From NCBI GenBank assembly GCA_965140365.1, contig OZ223196.1: DNA of 64,000 bases; one strand, given 5' to 3'. The DNA comes from Hydrogenovibrio sp965140365 (GTDB taxonomy: Bacteria; Pseudomonadota; Gammaproteobacteria; Thiomicrospirales; Thiomicrospiraceae). This document shows, one piece after another, positions 50,910-60,023 of this stretch (its first letter is position 1; each line of letters begins with the position of its first letter). The notes beneath the pieces were generated by a model that searched no databases, was not told the origin of the DNA, and worked only from the letters and a program-made list of their open reading frames with translations. A program made the translations under genes and the position numbers.

Positions 50910-51899
50910 ATGACACCGACTGAATTCATCAAACACTTACTACCCGCAAACCACTCACCCGTCAAAACCGGTTTTGGCCAAGCGCCGGTCAATATCGCAC
51001 TCAGTAAATACTGGGGCAAACGCGATGTGCCACTCAACCTGCCAACCAACAGTAGCCTATCCATCAGCTTACCGGAACTCGGCACCGAAACCCGTTTAAG
51101 CTGGCATGAAAACGGCCCCGATTCGATTACTTTGAATGGTGAAGAAGTAGCTCCAGAAGCGCCCTTTGCCAAACGCCTAAGTCGTTTTCTGGATTTCTTT
51201 CGCCCCAACGCTCGCGGCGGTTTTCACGTTGAAACGCTCAACACGGTCGCGACGGCCGCCGGACTGGCTTCATCGGCATCGGGTTACGCGGCCTTGGTTA
51301 AAGCGCTGGACGACTGTTTTCAATGGCAACTCTCTTCCCGCGACTTGTCATTACTGGCCCGCCTGGGCAGCGGCAGCGCCAGTCGCTCTTTGTACGAGGG
51401 ATTTGCCATCTGGCATAAAGGGGAACGAGAAGACGGCTTGGACAGCTATGCCGAGAAAATTGACCAGGCCTGGCCGGAGTTTTGTGTCGGGTTGCTGGAA
51501 ATCGATATCTCCGCCAAATCCGTTGGTTCAACGCAAGGTATGCAACAGACGGTCAATCATTGCGAATTGTACCAGGCCTGGCCGAAAAAAGCGGAACAGG
51601 ACTTGGTGAAAATTCACCGTGCTATTCTGGACAAAGACTTTCAAACACTGGGCGAAACCGCGGAAAACAATGCCTTGGCGATGCATGCCACCATGATCGC
51701 CACTTGGCCGCCCATTTTGTATTGGCAACCGGAATCGGTCGCCGCTATGCACCAAGTCTGGCAACTGCGTCAGGAAGGCGTGATGGTGTATTTCACCATG
51801 GATGCGGGGCCGAATTTAAAACTACTGTTTCCAGAAACAGAAACGCCCGCGTTAATGCGGGCGTTTCCGGAAATGAAATGTCTTCAACCGTTTGCTTGA
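50910..51899 (+). CDS. mvaD: Diphosphomevalonate decarboxylase
   Basis: This 329-residue enzyme makes isopentenyl diphosphate from diphosphomevalonate. Family blocks are APVNIALSKYWGKRDVPLNLPTNSSLSISL, NTVATAAGLASSASGYAALVKAL, RLGSGSASRSLYEGF and FTMDAGPNLKLLF. The ending region contains a terminator-like hairpin (51841-51866) inside the coding sequence. It carries two palindrome copies (51464, 51572), each encoding Gln-Ala-Trp. It completes the mevalonate pathway encoded in this window. Confidence 0.93.
   Translation: MTPTEFIKHLLPANHSPVKTGFGQAPVNIALSKYWGKRDVPLNLPTNSSLSISLPELGTETRLSWHENGPDSITLNGEEVAPEAPFAKRLSRFLDFFRPNARGGFHVETLNTVATAAGLASSASGYAALVKALDDCFQWQLSSRDLSLLARLGSGSASRSLYEGFAIWHKGEREDGLDSYAEKIDQAWPEFCVGLLEIDISAKSVGSTQGMQQTVNHCELYQAWPKKAEQDLVKIHRAILDKDFQTLGETAENNALAMHATMIATWPPILYWQPESVAAMHQVWQLRQEGVMVYFTMDAGPNLKLLFPETETPALMRAFPEMKCLQPFA
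51841..51866. terminator. Terminator-like hairpin inside the end of mvaD
   Basis: AAACGCCCGC and GCGGGCGTTT pair perfectly over ten bases with a six-base loop, 33 bases before the mvaD stop and 50 bases before the sspB stop. T-runs are short, so it may be a weak bidirectional terminator. Confidence 0.55.
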
Positions 51900-51915
51900 A
51901 ACGACATTAAGCCGT

Positions 51916-52398
51916 TTATTTAACCACCGATAGGTGCGACCCTTTTTTGGGTTTATTCGTCTTGTTGTTTTTCCCGTCTTTGTCGGCTTCTTGAGTGGTT
52001 TTCTCTGAGGTTTCGTCAGACACACCGGAATCTTTCACCGCCGACATCGGCGGTTTGGATGGAGCCTCCTGCGTTTCTTCCGGATAAGGTTCCGGCGGAA
52101 ACGGCATGCCCTGGCCGTTTTCACGCGCAAAAATCGCCAACACCGCTTCCGGCGGGAAGCCCAACCGTCTTTCGATACCTTGAAAGCGCGCCTTGAAGCT
52201 GAACCAATCATTGGCAAACTGCAACTCGCGAATGGCATTCGGGTGTACGTTCAACACGATAACGCCATCCTGTGCAAAATCCATCGGCACTTCAATCCCC
52301 GGATAATTGGCATCCACTTGCACGTGTGGCGTCCAGTCATTATCGACAATCCAGTCAAACATGGCACGAATCATATAAGGGCGATTGGAAATCATCAT
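51916..52398 (-). CDS. sspB: ClpXP adaptor SspB
   Basis: SspB brings ssrA-tagged proteins to the ClpXP protease. The 160-residue protein has the ssrA-binding core YMIRAMFDWIVDNDWTPHVQV, GVIVLNVHPNAIRELQF and FSFKARFQG, a flexible linker, and a C-terminal basic tail (KKGSHLSVVK) that docks to ClpX. It begins ten bases after the sspA stop. The start is at ATG 52398 or the next ATG at 52395. Confidence 0.92.
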   Translation of the reverse strand: MMISNRPYMIRAMFDWIVDNDWTPHVQVDANYPGIEVPMDFAQDGVIVLNVHPNAIRELQFANDWFSFKARFQGIERRLGFPPEAVLAIFARENGQGMPFPPEPYPEETQEAPSKPPMSAVKDSGVSDETSEKTTQEADKDGKNNKTNKPKKGSHLSVVK

Positions 52399-52408
52399 CA
52401 AGCTCGCT

Positions 52409-53050
52409 TTAAACCACTTCTCGCATATCCAGTTCGTCGTCGGACAAGCTGTCCGGGAACTCTTCACGTTCCAGCACTTTTTCAGCGTAGTCGATGACCG
52501 GCTTGGCAGACTTCGGTAGATCAATCCCCAAGTACGGCAAACGCCACATCAGAACCGCCAAACTCACGTCAACCAATGAATATTCATCGCTCATGAAATA
52601 CGGCTGATGCTCAAACACCGGAATCATTTGTATCAGGCGTTCCTGCAAATCGCGGCGCGCTTCCTTGACTTCTTTTTCATCGTCACTGTTCGCAATGGTT
52701 TCAGCCAGCTGATACCATTCCTGTTCGATTTGACGCAACATCTGACGAGAACGCGCTTTGGAGATCGGATCGACCGACAACAACGGCGGATGCGGGAAAC
52801 GCTCGTCCAGATACTCAACAATGACTTGCGGGTCGTACAACACCAAATCACGGTCCACTAAGGTTGGCAAAGTGCCATACGGGTTCAACTCCAGAAGGTC
52901 TTCCGGAATGCCCTCGCTGGTATCCACTTCGATGATTTCCAAAGGGATGTCCTTTTCTTGCGCCATCAAACGCACACGGTGTGAGCTTGGGCCTTTGGAA
53001 TCTGAAAATAAGGTCATTACGGATCTTTGCGTGATAGGCAAATCTGACAT
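52409..53050 (-). CDS. sspA: Stringent starvation protein A
   Basis: SspA is an RNA-polymerase-associated protein with a glutathione-transferase fold. The 213-residue product has the thioredoxin-like N-domain (SSHRVRLMAQEKDIPLEIIEVD, NPYGTLPTLVDRDLVLYDPQVIVEYLDERFPHPPLL) and a helical C-domain. The ATG at 53050 follows CAGGAG. It is in an operon with sspB, as in most gammaproteobacteria. Confidence 0.95.
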   Translation of the reverse strand: MSDLPITQRSVMTLFSDSKGPSSHRVRLMAQEKDIPLEIIEVDTSEGIPEDLLELNPYGTLPTLVDRDLVLYDPQVIVEYLDERFPHPPLLSVDPISKARSRQMLRQIEQEWYQLAETIANSDDEKEVKEARRDLQERLIQMIPVFEHQPYFMSDEYSLVDVSLAVLMWRLPYLGIDLPKSAKPVIDYAEKVLEREEFPDSLSDDELDMREVV

Positions 53051-53175
53051 GGAGTTCTCCTGGAAATCGATCGTCGATGTTATTGTTTTCGAAGCCTTTA
53101 GCGTATCGAACACACGTCCTTCCGATTACAGCTTCATTAAGCCATTATACATGGCCTGTCAAGTCCTCTTTTGCC

Positions 53176-54135
53176 CTAAGCCTCTTCGATGGCGAATGGC
53201 ACAACCTCGCGAATGTCTTCGGCCTGAAAGGCCAACATTAACAGGCGATCCACCCCCAAAGCCACGCCGGAACACGCCGGTAAACCGTCCGAGGCCAATG
53301 CGGTCAGCATGGCTTCGTCCAACGGCACTTTGGGCAAATGATTGTCTTCGCGCTGTTTTAGACTGGTTTCAAAACGACGGCGGTATTCGCTGGCATCGCC
53401 CAACTCCTGATAACCATTGGCCAATTCCATACCGTCGACAAACACCTCAAACCGCAAGGCTAAACGCTCATCTTGCGGATGAATTTGTGCCAGCGCGGCT
53501 TCGCGGGACGGATAATGATATAAACAGGTGATTTTCTCCCGCCCCAATTGCGGTTCAATAACTTCGGTCAACACCAACTGCTCCCATAAAGGTTTGTCGT
53601 CAGCGTCCACACCCACGATTTCCGGCACCTGATGCGCTTTTAAGCAGGCCTGGCACTTTTCGGCATTGGCGTCATGAATACCATCCAAACCGGCGTAGGC
53701 GGCAAAGGCCTCTTCGTAGGAAATCATTTCCACCGCCCGCTCGCCGAGCAGCGTTTGCACGACCTTGACGGTTTCGTCCATCATCGCCGGCAAGTCGAAC
53801 CCCAGGCGATACCATTCCAAAAGTGTAAACTCGACTTGGTGCCGACGACTGACATCCCCGTCGCGAAACACCTTGCCGAGATAGAAAATATCGCCACTGC
53901 CGGCGCATAACAAACGCTTCATCGGATATTCCGGCGAGGTATGCAGATAAAACCGGCTGGGGTCGGCCTGACCGGGCACCTGAACCTGAGTAGCGAGCGA
54001 GCGCAAATGCACGTCCGGTGTTGCGGACGCAGACAACATTGGCGTGTCCACCTCCATGACCGAACGAGCATAAAAAAACGCCCGCAGGGTTTTCAAAGCC
54101 TGCGAGCGTTTTTTTAAATGGTCAATCGATGTCAT
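53176..54135 (-). CDS. epmA: EF-P lysine ligase EpmA
   Basis: EpmA attaches beta-lysine to EF-P. The 319-residue protein is like the catalytic core of class II lysyl-tRNA synthetase without the anticodon domain: LHTSPEYPMKRLLCAGSGDIFYLGKVFRDGD, HQVEFTLLEWYR, VFVDGMELANGYQEL and SGVALGVDRLLMLAF. It starts 27 bases after efp. Its codons 8-21 lie within a terminator-like hairpin. A near copy of the palindrome is at 53644. Confidence 0.94.
   Translation of the reverse strand: MTSIDHLKKRSQALKTLRAFFYARSVMEVDTPMLSASATPDVHLRSLATQVQVPGQADPSRFYLHTSPEYPMKRLLCAGSGDIFYLGKVFRDGDVSRRHQVEFTLLEWYRLGFDLPAMMDETVKVVQTLLGERAVEMISYEEAFAAYAGLDGIHDANAEKCQACLKAHQVPEIVGVDADDKPLWEQLVLTEVIEPQLGREKITCLYHYPSREAALAQIHPQDERLALRFEVFVDGMELANGYQELGDASEYRRRFETSLKQREDNHLPKVPLDEAMLTALASDGLPACSGVALGVDRLLMLAFQAEDIREVVPFAIEEA
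54072..54115 (-). terminator. Terminator hairpin inside the 5' end of epmA
   Basis: CGCTCGCAGG and CCTGCGGGCG pair (one mismatch) around a nine-base loop, with A-run before and seven T after on the minus strand, which is a full intrinsic terminator. It lies 48 bases after the efp stop but inside epmA codons that are conserved in the family, so readthrough must occur for epmA. Confidence 0.75.
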
Positions 54136-54162
54136 ACTTCGCCTCGATTGAAAACCGTCAAC

Positions 54163-54729
54163 TTACTTGGCGCGGGAAACGTATTCCCCGGTCTGAGTAT
54201 TACAGACGACCTGTTCACCGATTTGAATAAACAACGGCACTTGCACCACAGCACCAGTCGACAAAGTCGCCGGCTTACCGCCGGTTCCGGCCGTATCGCC
54301 TTTCAAGCCCGGGTCGGTTTCCGTGACTTCCAAAGTCACTTGTTTCGGCGGCAATACGGAAATCGGGTCGCCGTTCCACAAGGTCACGGTGCAGATGTCC
54401 TGCTCAATCAACCATTTGCTGACATCGGCCAAGGCCGCTTCACCGGCTTGATACTGTTCAAACGAATCCGGGTCCATGAAGTGCCAGAATTCGCCGTCGT
54501 TGTACAAGTATTGCAATTCGGTGTCCATGACATCAGCCGCTTCGACTTTTTCACCGGATTTGAACGTCTTTTCCAACACGCGTCCGGTAATCAGGTTACG
54601 AAATTTCACACGGTTAAACGCCTGACCTTTCCCCGGTTGAACAATTTGATTGTCCACAATGGTACACGGTTGACCGTCCATTAAAAATTTCAAACCGTTT
54701 TTAAATTCGTTCGTACTGACTGTTGCCAT
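54163..54729 (-). CDS. efp: Elongation factor P
   Basis: EF-P rescues ribosomes stalled at polyproline. The 188-residue protein has three beta-barrel domains. The modified lysine is in QPGKGQAF at about residue 34, and the last domain ends with TGEYVSRAK. With epmA downstream and epmB upstream on the other strand, the lysyl modification pathway is present except for epmC, which is not seen here. Confidence 0.97.
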   Translation of the reverse strand: MATVSTNEFKNGLKFLMDGQPCTIVDNQIVQPGKGQAFNRVKFRNLITGRVLEKTFKSGEKVEAADVMDTELQYLYNDGEFWHFMDPDSFEQYQAGEAALADVSKWLIEQDICTVTLWNGDPISVLPPKQVTLEVTETDPGLKGDTAGTGGKPATLSTGAVVQVPLFIQIGEQVVCNTQTGEYVSRAK

Positions 54730-54789
54730 GATTTTTCACCCTTACATTCACGCCGCGAAACAGGCGGCGGCGCGCATTTAACTATTTTA

Positions 54790-55052
54790 GGGCTCCTCTA
54801 TTAATTCCAGATTGATTCTGGCAACGCCAAGTTATTCAGATCAAGGCGTGAACGTGCCGTCATGTCCAGACCTGGCAAGCGTTCGCAACGCGGAGTTGAA
54901 TAACTTGGATAAGCCCCTTTGGGCGGGGCTTAAAGACCACTTCTTCGTTGTTATGCGTCTTGACCTTAGAATGACTAAGGTCGGTGCCGCACGCCTAGAA
55001 TAAGTGGTCTTTAAGTCCCGCAGAATTCAACCGGGAATTAATAGAGGCGCCC
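54790..55052. mobile_element. MITE-like structured element
   Basis: This 263-base gene-free element is bounded by inverted ends (GGGCTCCTCTATTAATTCC and its complement, one mismatch) and by a four-base direct repeat TTTA on each side (54786-54789, 55053-55056). Inside are perfect inverted repeats: a 12-base pair (54827/54897), AAGCCCC/GGGGCTT (54911/54925), a 14-base pair (54929/55002) and GACCTTAG/CTAAGGTC (54962/54975). It encodes no transposase. TA-ending target repeats suggest mobilisation by an IS630/Tc1-like enzyme. Confidence 0.7.
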
Positions 55053-55153
55053 TTTAGACCATTTCATGTAAAATAAGCCGCATATTTTAACGCAACTCCA
55101 CCCGTGAAGGTAGTTTCTTCTCACAAAACCGGGAAACCGGGTCCGATTCGTTC

Positions 55154-56125
55154 ATGGGCAGAACAACACGGAACCACATGATTCAATCCATCGAACAATT
55201 GTGCGATTTAATCGAACTCGCGCCGGATTCCCTGGCGCTGGATATCGACAGCCCCTTTCCGCTGAAAGTGCCGAAACACTTTGCACATCAAATTGAAAAA
55301 GGCCAACCCGACGACCCCTTGTTACGACAAATTCTGCCAGACCTGGCCGAACGGCGAAACGTGCCCGGTTTTGTCACCGACCCGGTGGGCGATTTGCAAT
55401 CCAACCCGCAGCCGGGTTTGATTCATAAGTACCACGGTCGCGCCCTGTTGATTGCCAGCCCACGTTGCGACATCCACTGCCGTTACTGTTTCCGCCGCCA
55501 CTTTCCCTACGAACAGGCCAAGAAACAACACTGGCAAGCGGCCATTGAGACCCTGAAACACAAAACCGACATCGAAGAAGTGATACTCAGCGGCGGCGAC
55601 CCCATGACCTTGTCGGAAAACAGCCTGGTGGATGTCATCGATGAACTGGAAACCATACCGCATTTAACCACCTTACGCATTCATAGCCGCACCCCGGTGG
55701 TGGCACCGGAACGCGCCAACCGGCCACAGCTGTTGGCGAAGCTGTCACAAAGCCGGTTGCAAACGGTATTGGTGGTGCATTGCAACCATCCCAACGAGTT
55801 AAGTGAGCAAACCGCCGCGTGCTTGCAGGCATACCGCAACGCCGGGGTGACATTACTGAACCAATCGGTATTATTAAAAGGCGTGAACGACTCGGCCGAC
55901 ACCTTGGCGGCCTTGAGCAAAAAACTCTTCCGACAGGGCGTTTTACCGTATTATTGTCACCTATTGGATAAGGTCGCGGGCGCGGGCGACTTTTACATTG
56001 AAAAACCCCAGGCCTGGGCGATTTTCGAACAGCTTCGCCGCCGTCTGCCGGGCTATTTGGTGCCCCGATTTGTCGAGGAAATTGCCGGCGAACCCTATAA
56101 GACACTCTTAACCGAAACGGAATGA
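55154..56125 (+). CDS. epmB: EF-P beta-lysylation enzyme EpmB (lysine 2,3-aminomutase type)
   Basis: EpmB makes (R)-beta-lysine for EF-P. The 323-residue radical SAM protein has the cluster motif CDIHCRYCFRRHFPYE (near residue 105), SGGDPMTLSE, RIHSRTPVVAPERA and the pyridoxal-phosphate lysine region near LPYYCHLLDKVAGAGDF. Start choice is uncertain; a later ATG exists at 55181 (MIQSIEQL). It is divergent from efp across the MITE-like element and overlaps the next gene by four bases. It carries a palindrome copy at 56008. Confidence 0.92.
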   Translation: MGRTTRNHMIQSIEQLCDLIELAPDSLALDIDSPFPLKVPKHFAHQIEKGQPDDPLLRQILPDLAERRNVPGFVTDPVGDLQSNPQPGLIHKYHGRALLIASPRCDIHCRYCFRRHFPYEQAKKQHWQAAIETLKHKTDIEEVILSGGDPMTLSENSLVDVIDELETIPHLTTLRIHSRTPVVAPERANRPQLLAKLSQSRLQTVLVVHCNHPNELSEQTAACLQAYRNAGVTLLNQSVLLKGVNDSADTLAALSKKLFRQGVLPYYCHLLDKVAGAGDFYIEKPQAWAIFEQLRRRLPGYLVPRFVEEIAGEPYKTLLTETE

Positions 56126-57663
56126 CCGAATTTATGAAACCGATGACAAGCGCTTTTTCATCCCTTGACCGTCCGGCACGCGCGGCTTTCTGGCTGGTGC
56201 TGTTGGTCAGCGTGTGGCATTTATTACTGGCCGGCCAACTGAATTTAAGTGTCGATGAAGCCCACTACGCGCTCTATGGCCTGAAGCCGGACTGGAGTTA
56301 CTTCGACCACCCGCCGATGGTGGGCTGGCTCAATGCCTTGATGGTGCCTTTTACCCATTCCGACCTCGGATTACGACTTTTACCGGCCATCATCTTCGCA
56401 CTCGCCAACGGGATGCTTTACAAATTGGCCAGACGCCTGTTCCCAAGTTTTCACTGGGTCGGCTTCTGGACCCTCGCACTCGTCAACAGCGCCATTATGT
56501 TCCAATTACTGAGCATTTCGATGTTACCGGACACGCCATTGATGCTGGCCAGTTTGATGCTACTTTGGCACTTGCTTAACCTGCGGGAGTCGCCACTGAA
56601 TTCCAGCAACTCGTTGAAAAACTGGCTGTGGATTGGTTTCTGGCTCGGCGTGGCCGCTTTATCGAAATACACCGCGATTACTCTGGTATTGTCCCTGTTG
56701 CTGGTCATGTTGGTGGAAAAGCGTTTTTACTGGCTGAAAGACAAAGGCCTCTGGCTGGCGATGGCTTTAACCGCACTGATGATTACGCCGGTTTTGTATT
56801 GGAATGCGACCCATGACTGGATTTCATTTCTCTACCAATTAAATCACGGCCAACATCACGACCATTGGGATTGGCTCAGAGCCGTCAACACCCAGTTGGC
56901 GCAATTGGGCGTTTATTCATTAGCCTTATTCGTGATCGGGCTTTGGTTGATGGTGTCATCCTGGTTCCAGGCGCACCGTGAAAATGCTCGTCTGTTGGCC
57001 GCCTTCGCGCTACCAATCATTCTGCTTTTCGCGCTGAATTCCGGTTACGAAATGAGCCTGCCGCACTGGACGCAATTGGCCTGGCTCTTCATTAGCCCGG
57101 CGGTGGTGTATTGGCTATGGCGACACAGGCAACACAAAGCCACCCGTGTATTCGTTTACGTCAGTTCCGCCATCACTCTGGCAGGGAGTCTGGCCCTCAA
57201 CAGCCAGTTGGCGGTACCTTGGATGCCGTTCCCCGCCAATGAAAACCCGGTTCGAGAACTGCATGCCTGGCCACAAGCCATTGCCATGGCGGAAAGTTTT
57301 CAAAACGACCAACAGCAACCGCCATTATTCGCGGCCAACTGGTCACAAGCCAGCCGTATCGCCTGGTATGCCTACCCGCAACCGGTGTACGTCACCGACA
57401 ATCGTTTCGACCAATTTGACCTTTGGTTCGGTAACCCGCCAGCCGGTTCCGATGGCTTGCTGCTAATCCCCTCCTATGAGGATCATCCACCGGAAACGGC
57501 CAGGCCTGGGCATTTTCAGCAATGCCAGCCGCTTGCAGAGATGCCCGCATTGCATGGCGACATCACCATCGTGACTTATCATTTATATCACTGCCAAGGG
57601 TTCCAGCCGGTGCAATACTCCGGCTGGGCGGCGCAACTCCCTTTCGTCCAGAAAAAACAGTGA
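56122..57663 (+). CDS. ArnT/PMT-like family 39 glycosyltransferase
   Basis: This 513-residue inner-membrane enzyme has about twelve hydrophobic segments and the acidic catalytic motif LSVDEAHYALYGL (near residue 43) followed by WSYFDHPPMVGWL, typical of GT39 enzymes that use lipid-linked sugars. The C-terminal 150 residues are periplasmic. It might modify lipid A or another envelope glycan. It overlaps epmB by four bases and is followed by a flippase-like gene and a heptosyltransferase-like gene. Confidence 0.87.
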   Translation: MTEFMKPMTSAFSSLDRPARAAFWLVLLVSVWHLLLAGQLNLSVDEAHYALYGLKPDWSYFDHPPMVGWLNALMVPFTHSDLGLRLLPAIIFALANGMLYKLARRLFPSFHWVGFWTLALVNSAIMFQLLSISMLPDTPLMLASLMLLWHLLNLRESPLNSSNSLKNWLWIGFWLGVAALSKYTAITLVLSLLLVMLVEKRFYWLKDKGLWLAMALTALMITPVLYWNATHDWISFLYQLNHGQHHDHWDWLRAVNTQLAQLGVYSLALFVIGLWLMVSSWFQAHRENARLLAAFALPIILLFALNSGYEMSLPHWTQLAWLFISPAVVYWLWRHRQHKATRVFVYVSSAITLAGSLALNSQLAVPWMPFPANENPVRELHAWPQAIAMAESFQNDQQQPPLFAANWSQASRIAWYAYPQPVYVTDNRFDQFDLWFGNPPAGSDGLLLIPSYEDHPPETARPGHFQQCQPLAEMPALHGDITIVTYHLYHCQGFQPVQYSGWAAQLPFVQKKQ

Positions 57664-57788
57664 CAACAGCCGACTTAAAAAAAGCGTTCGCGAACATTGT
57701 GCATCACTTCGATTCGCAGTTTCGTTTCGGTTTTGCGATAATAGCCCGCAATTTCTTCCCAAAACTCATATGACGTAAGGAACACGGT

Positions 57789-58697
57789 TTGGGCAACCTC
57801 ATTAAACTCGGTCTCTCCATCGCGATTATCGGCTTTATTTTATATAAGTTCGATATGCAAACGGTTTGGGACACCATTCTTAACGCCAACGGCACTTTCC
57901 TGTTGGCCGCCTTGGTCGTCCAGATGCTCAGCCAAACCGTAGCGGCTTATCGCTGGTCGTTGATTATGGGCATCCTGAAGTTCCAACACAGCTTCGGGTT
58001 TTATTTCCGAAGTTATTTCAAAGGCAGCCTGTTCAATCAGGTATTACCGACCAGCATCGGTGGCGACGCCTACCGAATTGCCGAAGTCACCGCGCACGGC
58101 GGCTTGGTTAAAGAAGCCTTTTACGGCGTGTTCATTGACCGCATTGTCGGTCTGGTAGGCTTGCTGCTGTTAAATCTGTTCGCCAATATGATCGAATCCA
58201 ACCTCATGCCTTACGAAGTCTTTATGACCATCAACGGCATTTTGGTCGCGTCCTTGTTCGGCCTCTTCGTACTAATGGCGATCCATAAATTCGATATTTT
58301 CAAACGCTACCGCCTGACCCGTCTGTTCTACGAGTTATCCGAGCGCTTCCGTTTCATCTACAAGACTCCGAAACGCATCAGCCAGCAGCTAGGCTTGTCG
58401 ATTGTGATTCACCTTTTGTCGATGGTGGCGATTTTCGGCATTGGCCACAGTGTGGGCATCAACGAACCGCTGGTGGCTTACTTAGTGATTATTCCGCCTG
58501 CGATTTTGCTGACCTTACTGCCGATCTCCTTCGCGGGATGGGGCGTACGCGAAGGCGCACTGGTAGCATTATTCATGATGATTGGGATTGACGAAAACCT
58601 GGTATTGGCCATGTCGCTGCTTTATGGCTTGATTCTGATTCTCAGCGCGCTGCCGGGACTGTATTTCTACCTGACCAGCCAACACAAATACCTCTAA
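57789..58697 (+). CDS. YbhN/AglD-like (UPF0104) membrane protein
   Basis: This 302-residue protein has about eight membrane helices and the UPF0104/lysylphosphatidylglycerol-synthase-like signature YRWSLIMGILKFQHSFGFYFRSYFKGSLFNQVLPTSIGGDAYRI and LPISFAGWGVREGALVALF. Family members act in lipid or glycan flipping. The start is a TTG at 57789 with AAGGA seven bases upstream; no ATG in frame is nearby. It lies in an envelope-biosynthesis gene group. Confidence 0.84.
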   Translation: MGNLIKLGLSIAIIGFILYKFDMQTVWDTILNANGTFLLAALVVQMLSQTVAAYRWSLIMGILKFQHSFGFYFRSYFKGSLFNQVLPTSIGGDAYRIAEVTAHGGLVKEAFYGVFIDRIVGLVGLLLLNLFANMIESNLMPYEVFMTINGILVASLFGLFVLMAIHKFDIFKRYRLTRLFYELSERFRFIYKTPKRISQQLGLSIVIHLLSMVAIFGIGHSVGINEPLVAYLVIIPPAILLTLLPISFAGWGVREGALVALFMMIGIDENLVLAMSLLYGLILILSALPGLYFYLTSQHKYL

Positions 58698-58739
58698 GCA
58701 ATTTTCCCGAAACAAGATAAAAAGACTTACAATAACGCC

Positions 58740-59954
58740 ATGAATGTAGATTTAATGCGAAAAATCGATCACCACTTGGGGATTCCACTGACCTTCGTCA
58801 GCACCTATGTGTTGAAAACCCTTTATTGGTTAAAAGGCAAACAGCCCACCACACCAAAAAACATCCTCTTTGTGGAACTCTCGGAAATGGGCAGCACCAT
58901 CATTGCCGACCCGGCCATGAAACGTGCTCAAAAAGTGTTTGACGCCAAGCTATTTTTCGTGATTTTCAGTAAAAACAAACCCAGCCTGGACCTGTTGAAT
59001 ACGATCCCGCAAGAAAACATCTTTACCCTGTGCGAAGACAACTTATTCACACTGATGCGTGACGCGGTACGTTACCTGTTCTGGTGTCGTAAAAACCGTA
59101 TCGACACCGCCATCGACCTCGAACTTTTTTCACGGGTGTCCGCTTTGCTGACCGGCTTCAGCGGCGCCAACAACCGCGTTGGCTACCATAACTTCCACGG
59201 CGAAGGCTTGTATCGCGGTGAGATGCTGACCCATAAAGTCAGCTACAACCCGCACATCCACATCGCCAAGAACTTCATGGCGCTCATTCATGCCCTGGAA
59301 GCGCCGAAACCGGAAGTGCCTTATGCCAAGGTGCTGATCAGCGACGACCACATCCGCTTGGATCAAGTCACCTTCAGTGAAGACGAAAAGGCATTCGTGC
59401 ACCAAAAGGTCACCGACTGTTATGCCGATTACGACCGTGAGGCGCATGAACTGGTGCTCATCAACCCAAATGCCAGCGATTTATTGCCACAACGTCGTTG
59501 GCCGAAAGCCAACTTCATCGCATTGATGCAACAGATTTTGGCTCAATACCCGAATGCGCTGGTGTTGATTACCGGCGCGCCTAACGAACGCGAAGAAGCG
59601 CAACAGCTTCTGGAGCAAGTCGGTCACGAACGTTGCATTAACTTCGCTGGGCAATTGAAGCTTCTGCAAATGCCGATTTTGTACAGCATTGCCCGACTGA
59701 TGGTCACCAACGATTCCGGGCCAGGCCATTTTTCGGCCATTACCCCGCTTAAAACTTTTGTTCTGTTCGGACCGGAAACGCCAAAACTGTACGGTTCTCT
59801 GGGCAACAGCACACCGATTTTCGCCGGCCTAGCCTGCTCACCTTGCGTCAGCGCCGCCAACCACCGGAAAACACCTTGCACCGAACCAGTCTGCATGGAT
59901 GCCATCACGGTCGACACCGTCTTCAAACAGGTTCAAATCGAACTGGATTATTAA
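58740..59954 (+). CDS. Family 9 (heptosyltransferase-type) glycosyltransferase
   Basis: The 404-residue enzyme has the GT9 two-domain fold: a first domain with VELSEMGSTIIADPAM and AIDLELFSRVSALLTGFSGA, and a second with LVLINPNASDLLPQRRWPKANF and the sugar-nucleotide site ARLMVTNDSGPGHFSAITPLKTFVLFGPETPKLYG. It likely adds a sugar to lipopolysaccharide core or another glycan. The substrate cannot be told. It is convergent with lptG. Confidence 0.88.
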   Translation: MNVDLMRKIDHHLGIPLTFVSTYVLKTLYWLKGKQPTTPKNILFVELSEMGSTIIADPAMKRAQKVFDAKLFFVIFSKNKPSLDLLNTIPQENIFTLCEDNLFTLMRDAVRYLFWCRKNRIDTAIDLELFSRVSALLTGFSGANNRVGYHNFHGEGLYRGEMLTHKVSYNPHIHIAKNFMALIHALEAPKPEVPYAKVLISDDHIRLDQVTFSEDEKAFVHQKVTDCYADYDREAHELVLINPNASDLLPQRRWPKANFIALMQQILAQYPNALVLITGAPNEREEAQQLLEQVGHERCINFAGQLKLLQMPILYSIARLMVTNDSGPGHFSAITPLKTFVLFGPETPKLYGSLGNSTPIFAGLACSPCVSAANHRKTPCTEPVCMDAITVDTVFKQVQIELDY

Positions 59955-60023
59955 GCGGAACCCTGAGTTAAAGATCAGGTCAAAAGATAAGATAACCACC
60001 GGCCGGGCGGTGATAAACAAGGC

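Noticed and set aside
52399..52524. Upstream extension of SspB frame
   Set aside because: It overlaps sspA in another frame and does not resemble SspB; the family start is MMISNRPYMIRAMFDW.
54812..55003. 63-codon open frame between efp and epmB
   Set aside because: It lies wholly in the MITE-like element, crosses its hairpins and has no ribosome site or protein-like pattern.
59997..60012. Hairpin CACCG/CGGTG between convergent glycosyltransferase and lptG genes
   Set aside because: The stem is five bases and no T-run follows on either strand, so I do not call a terminator.
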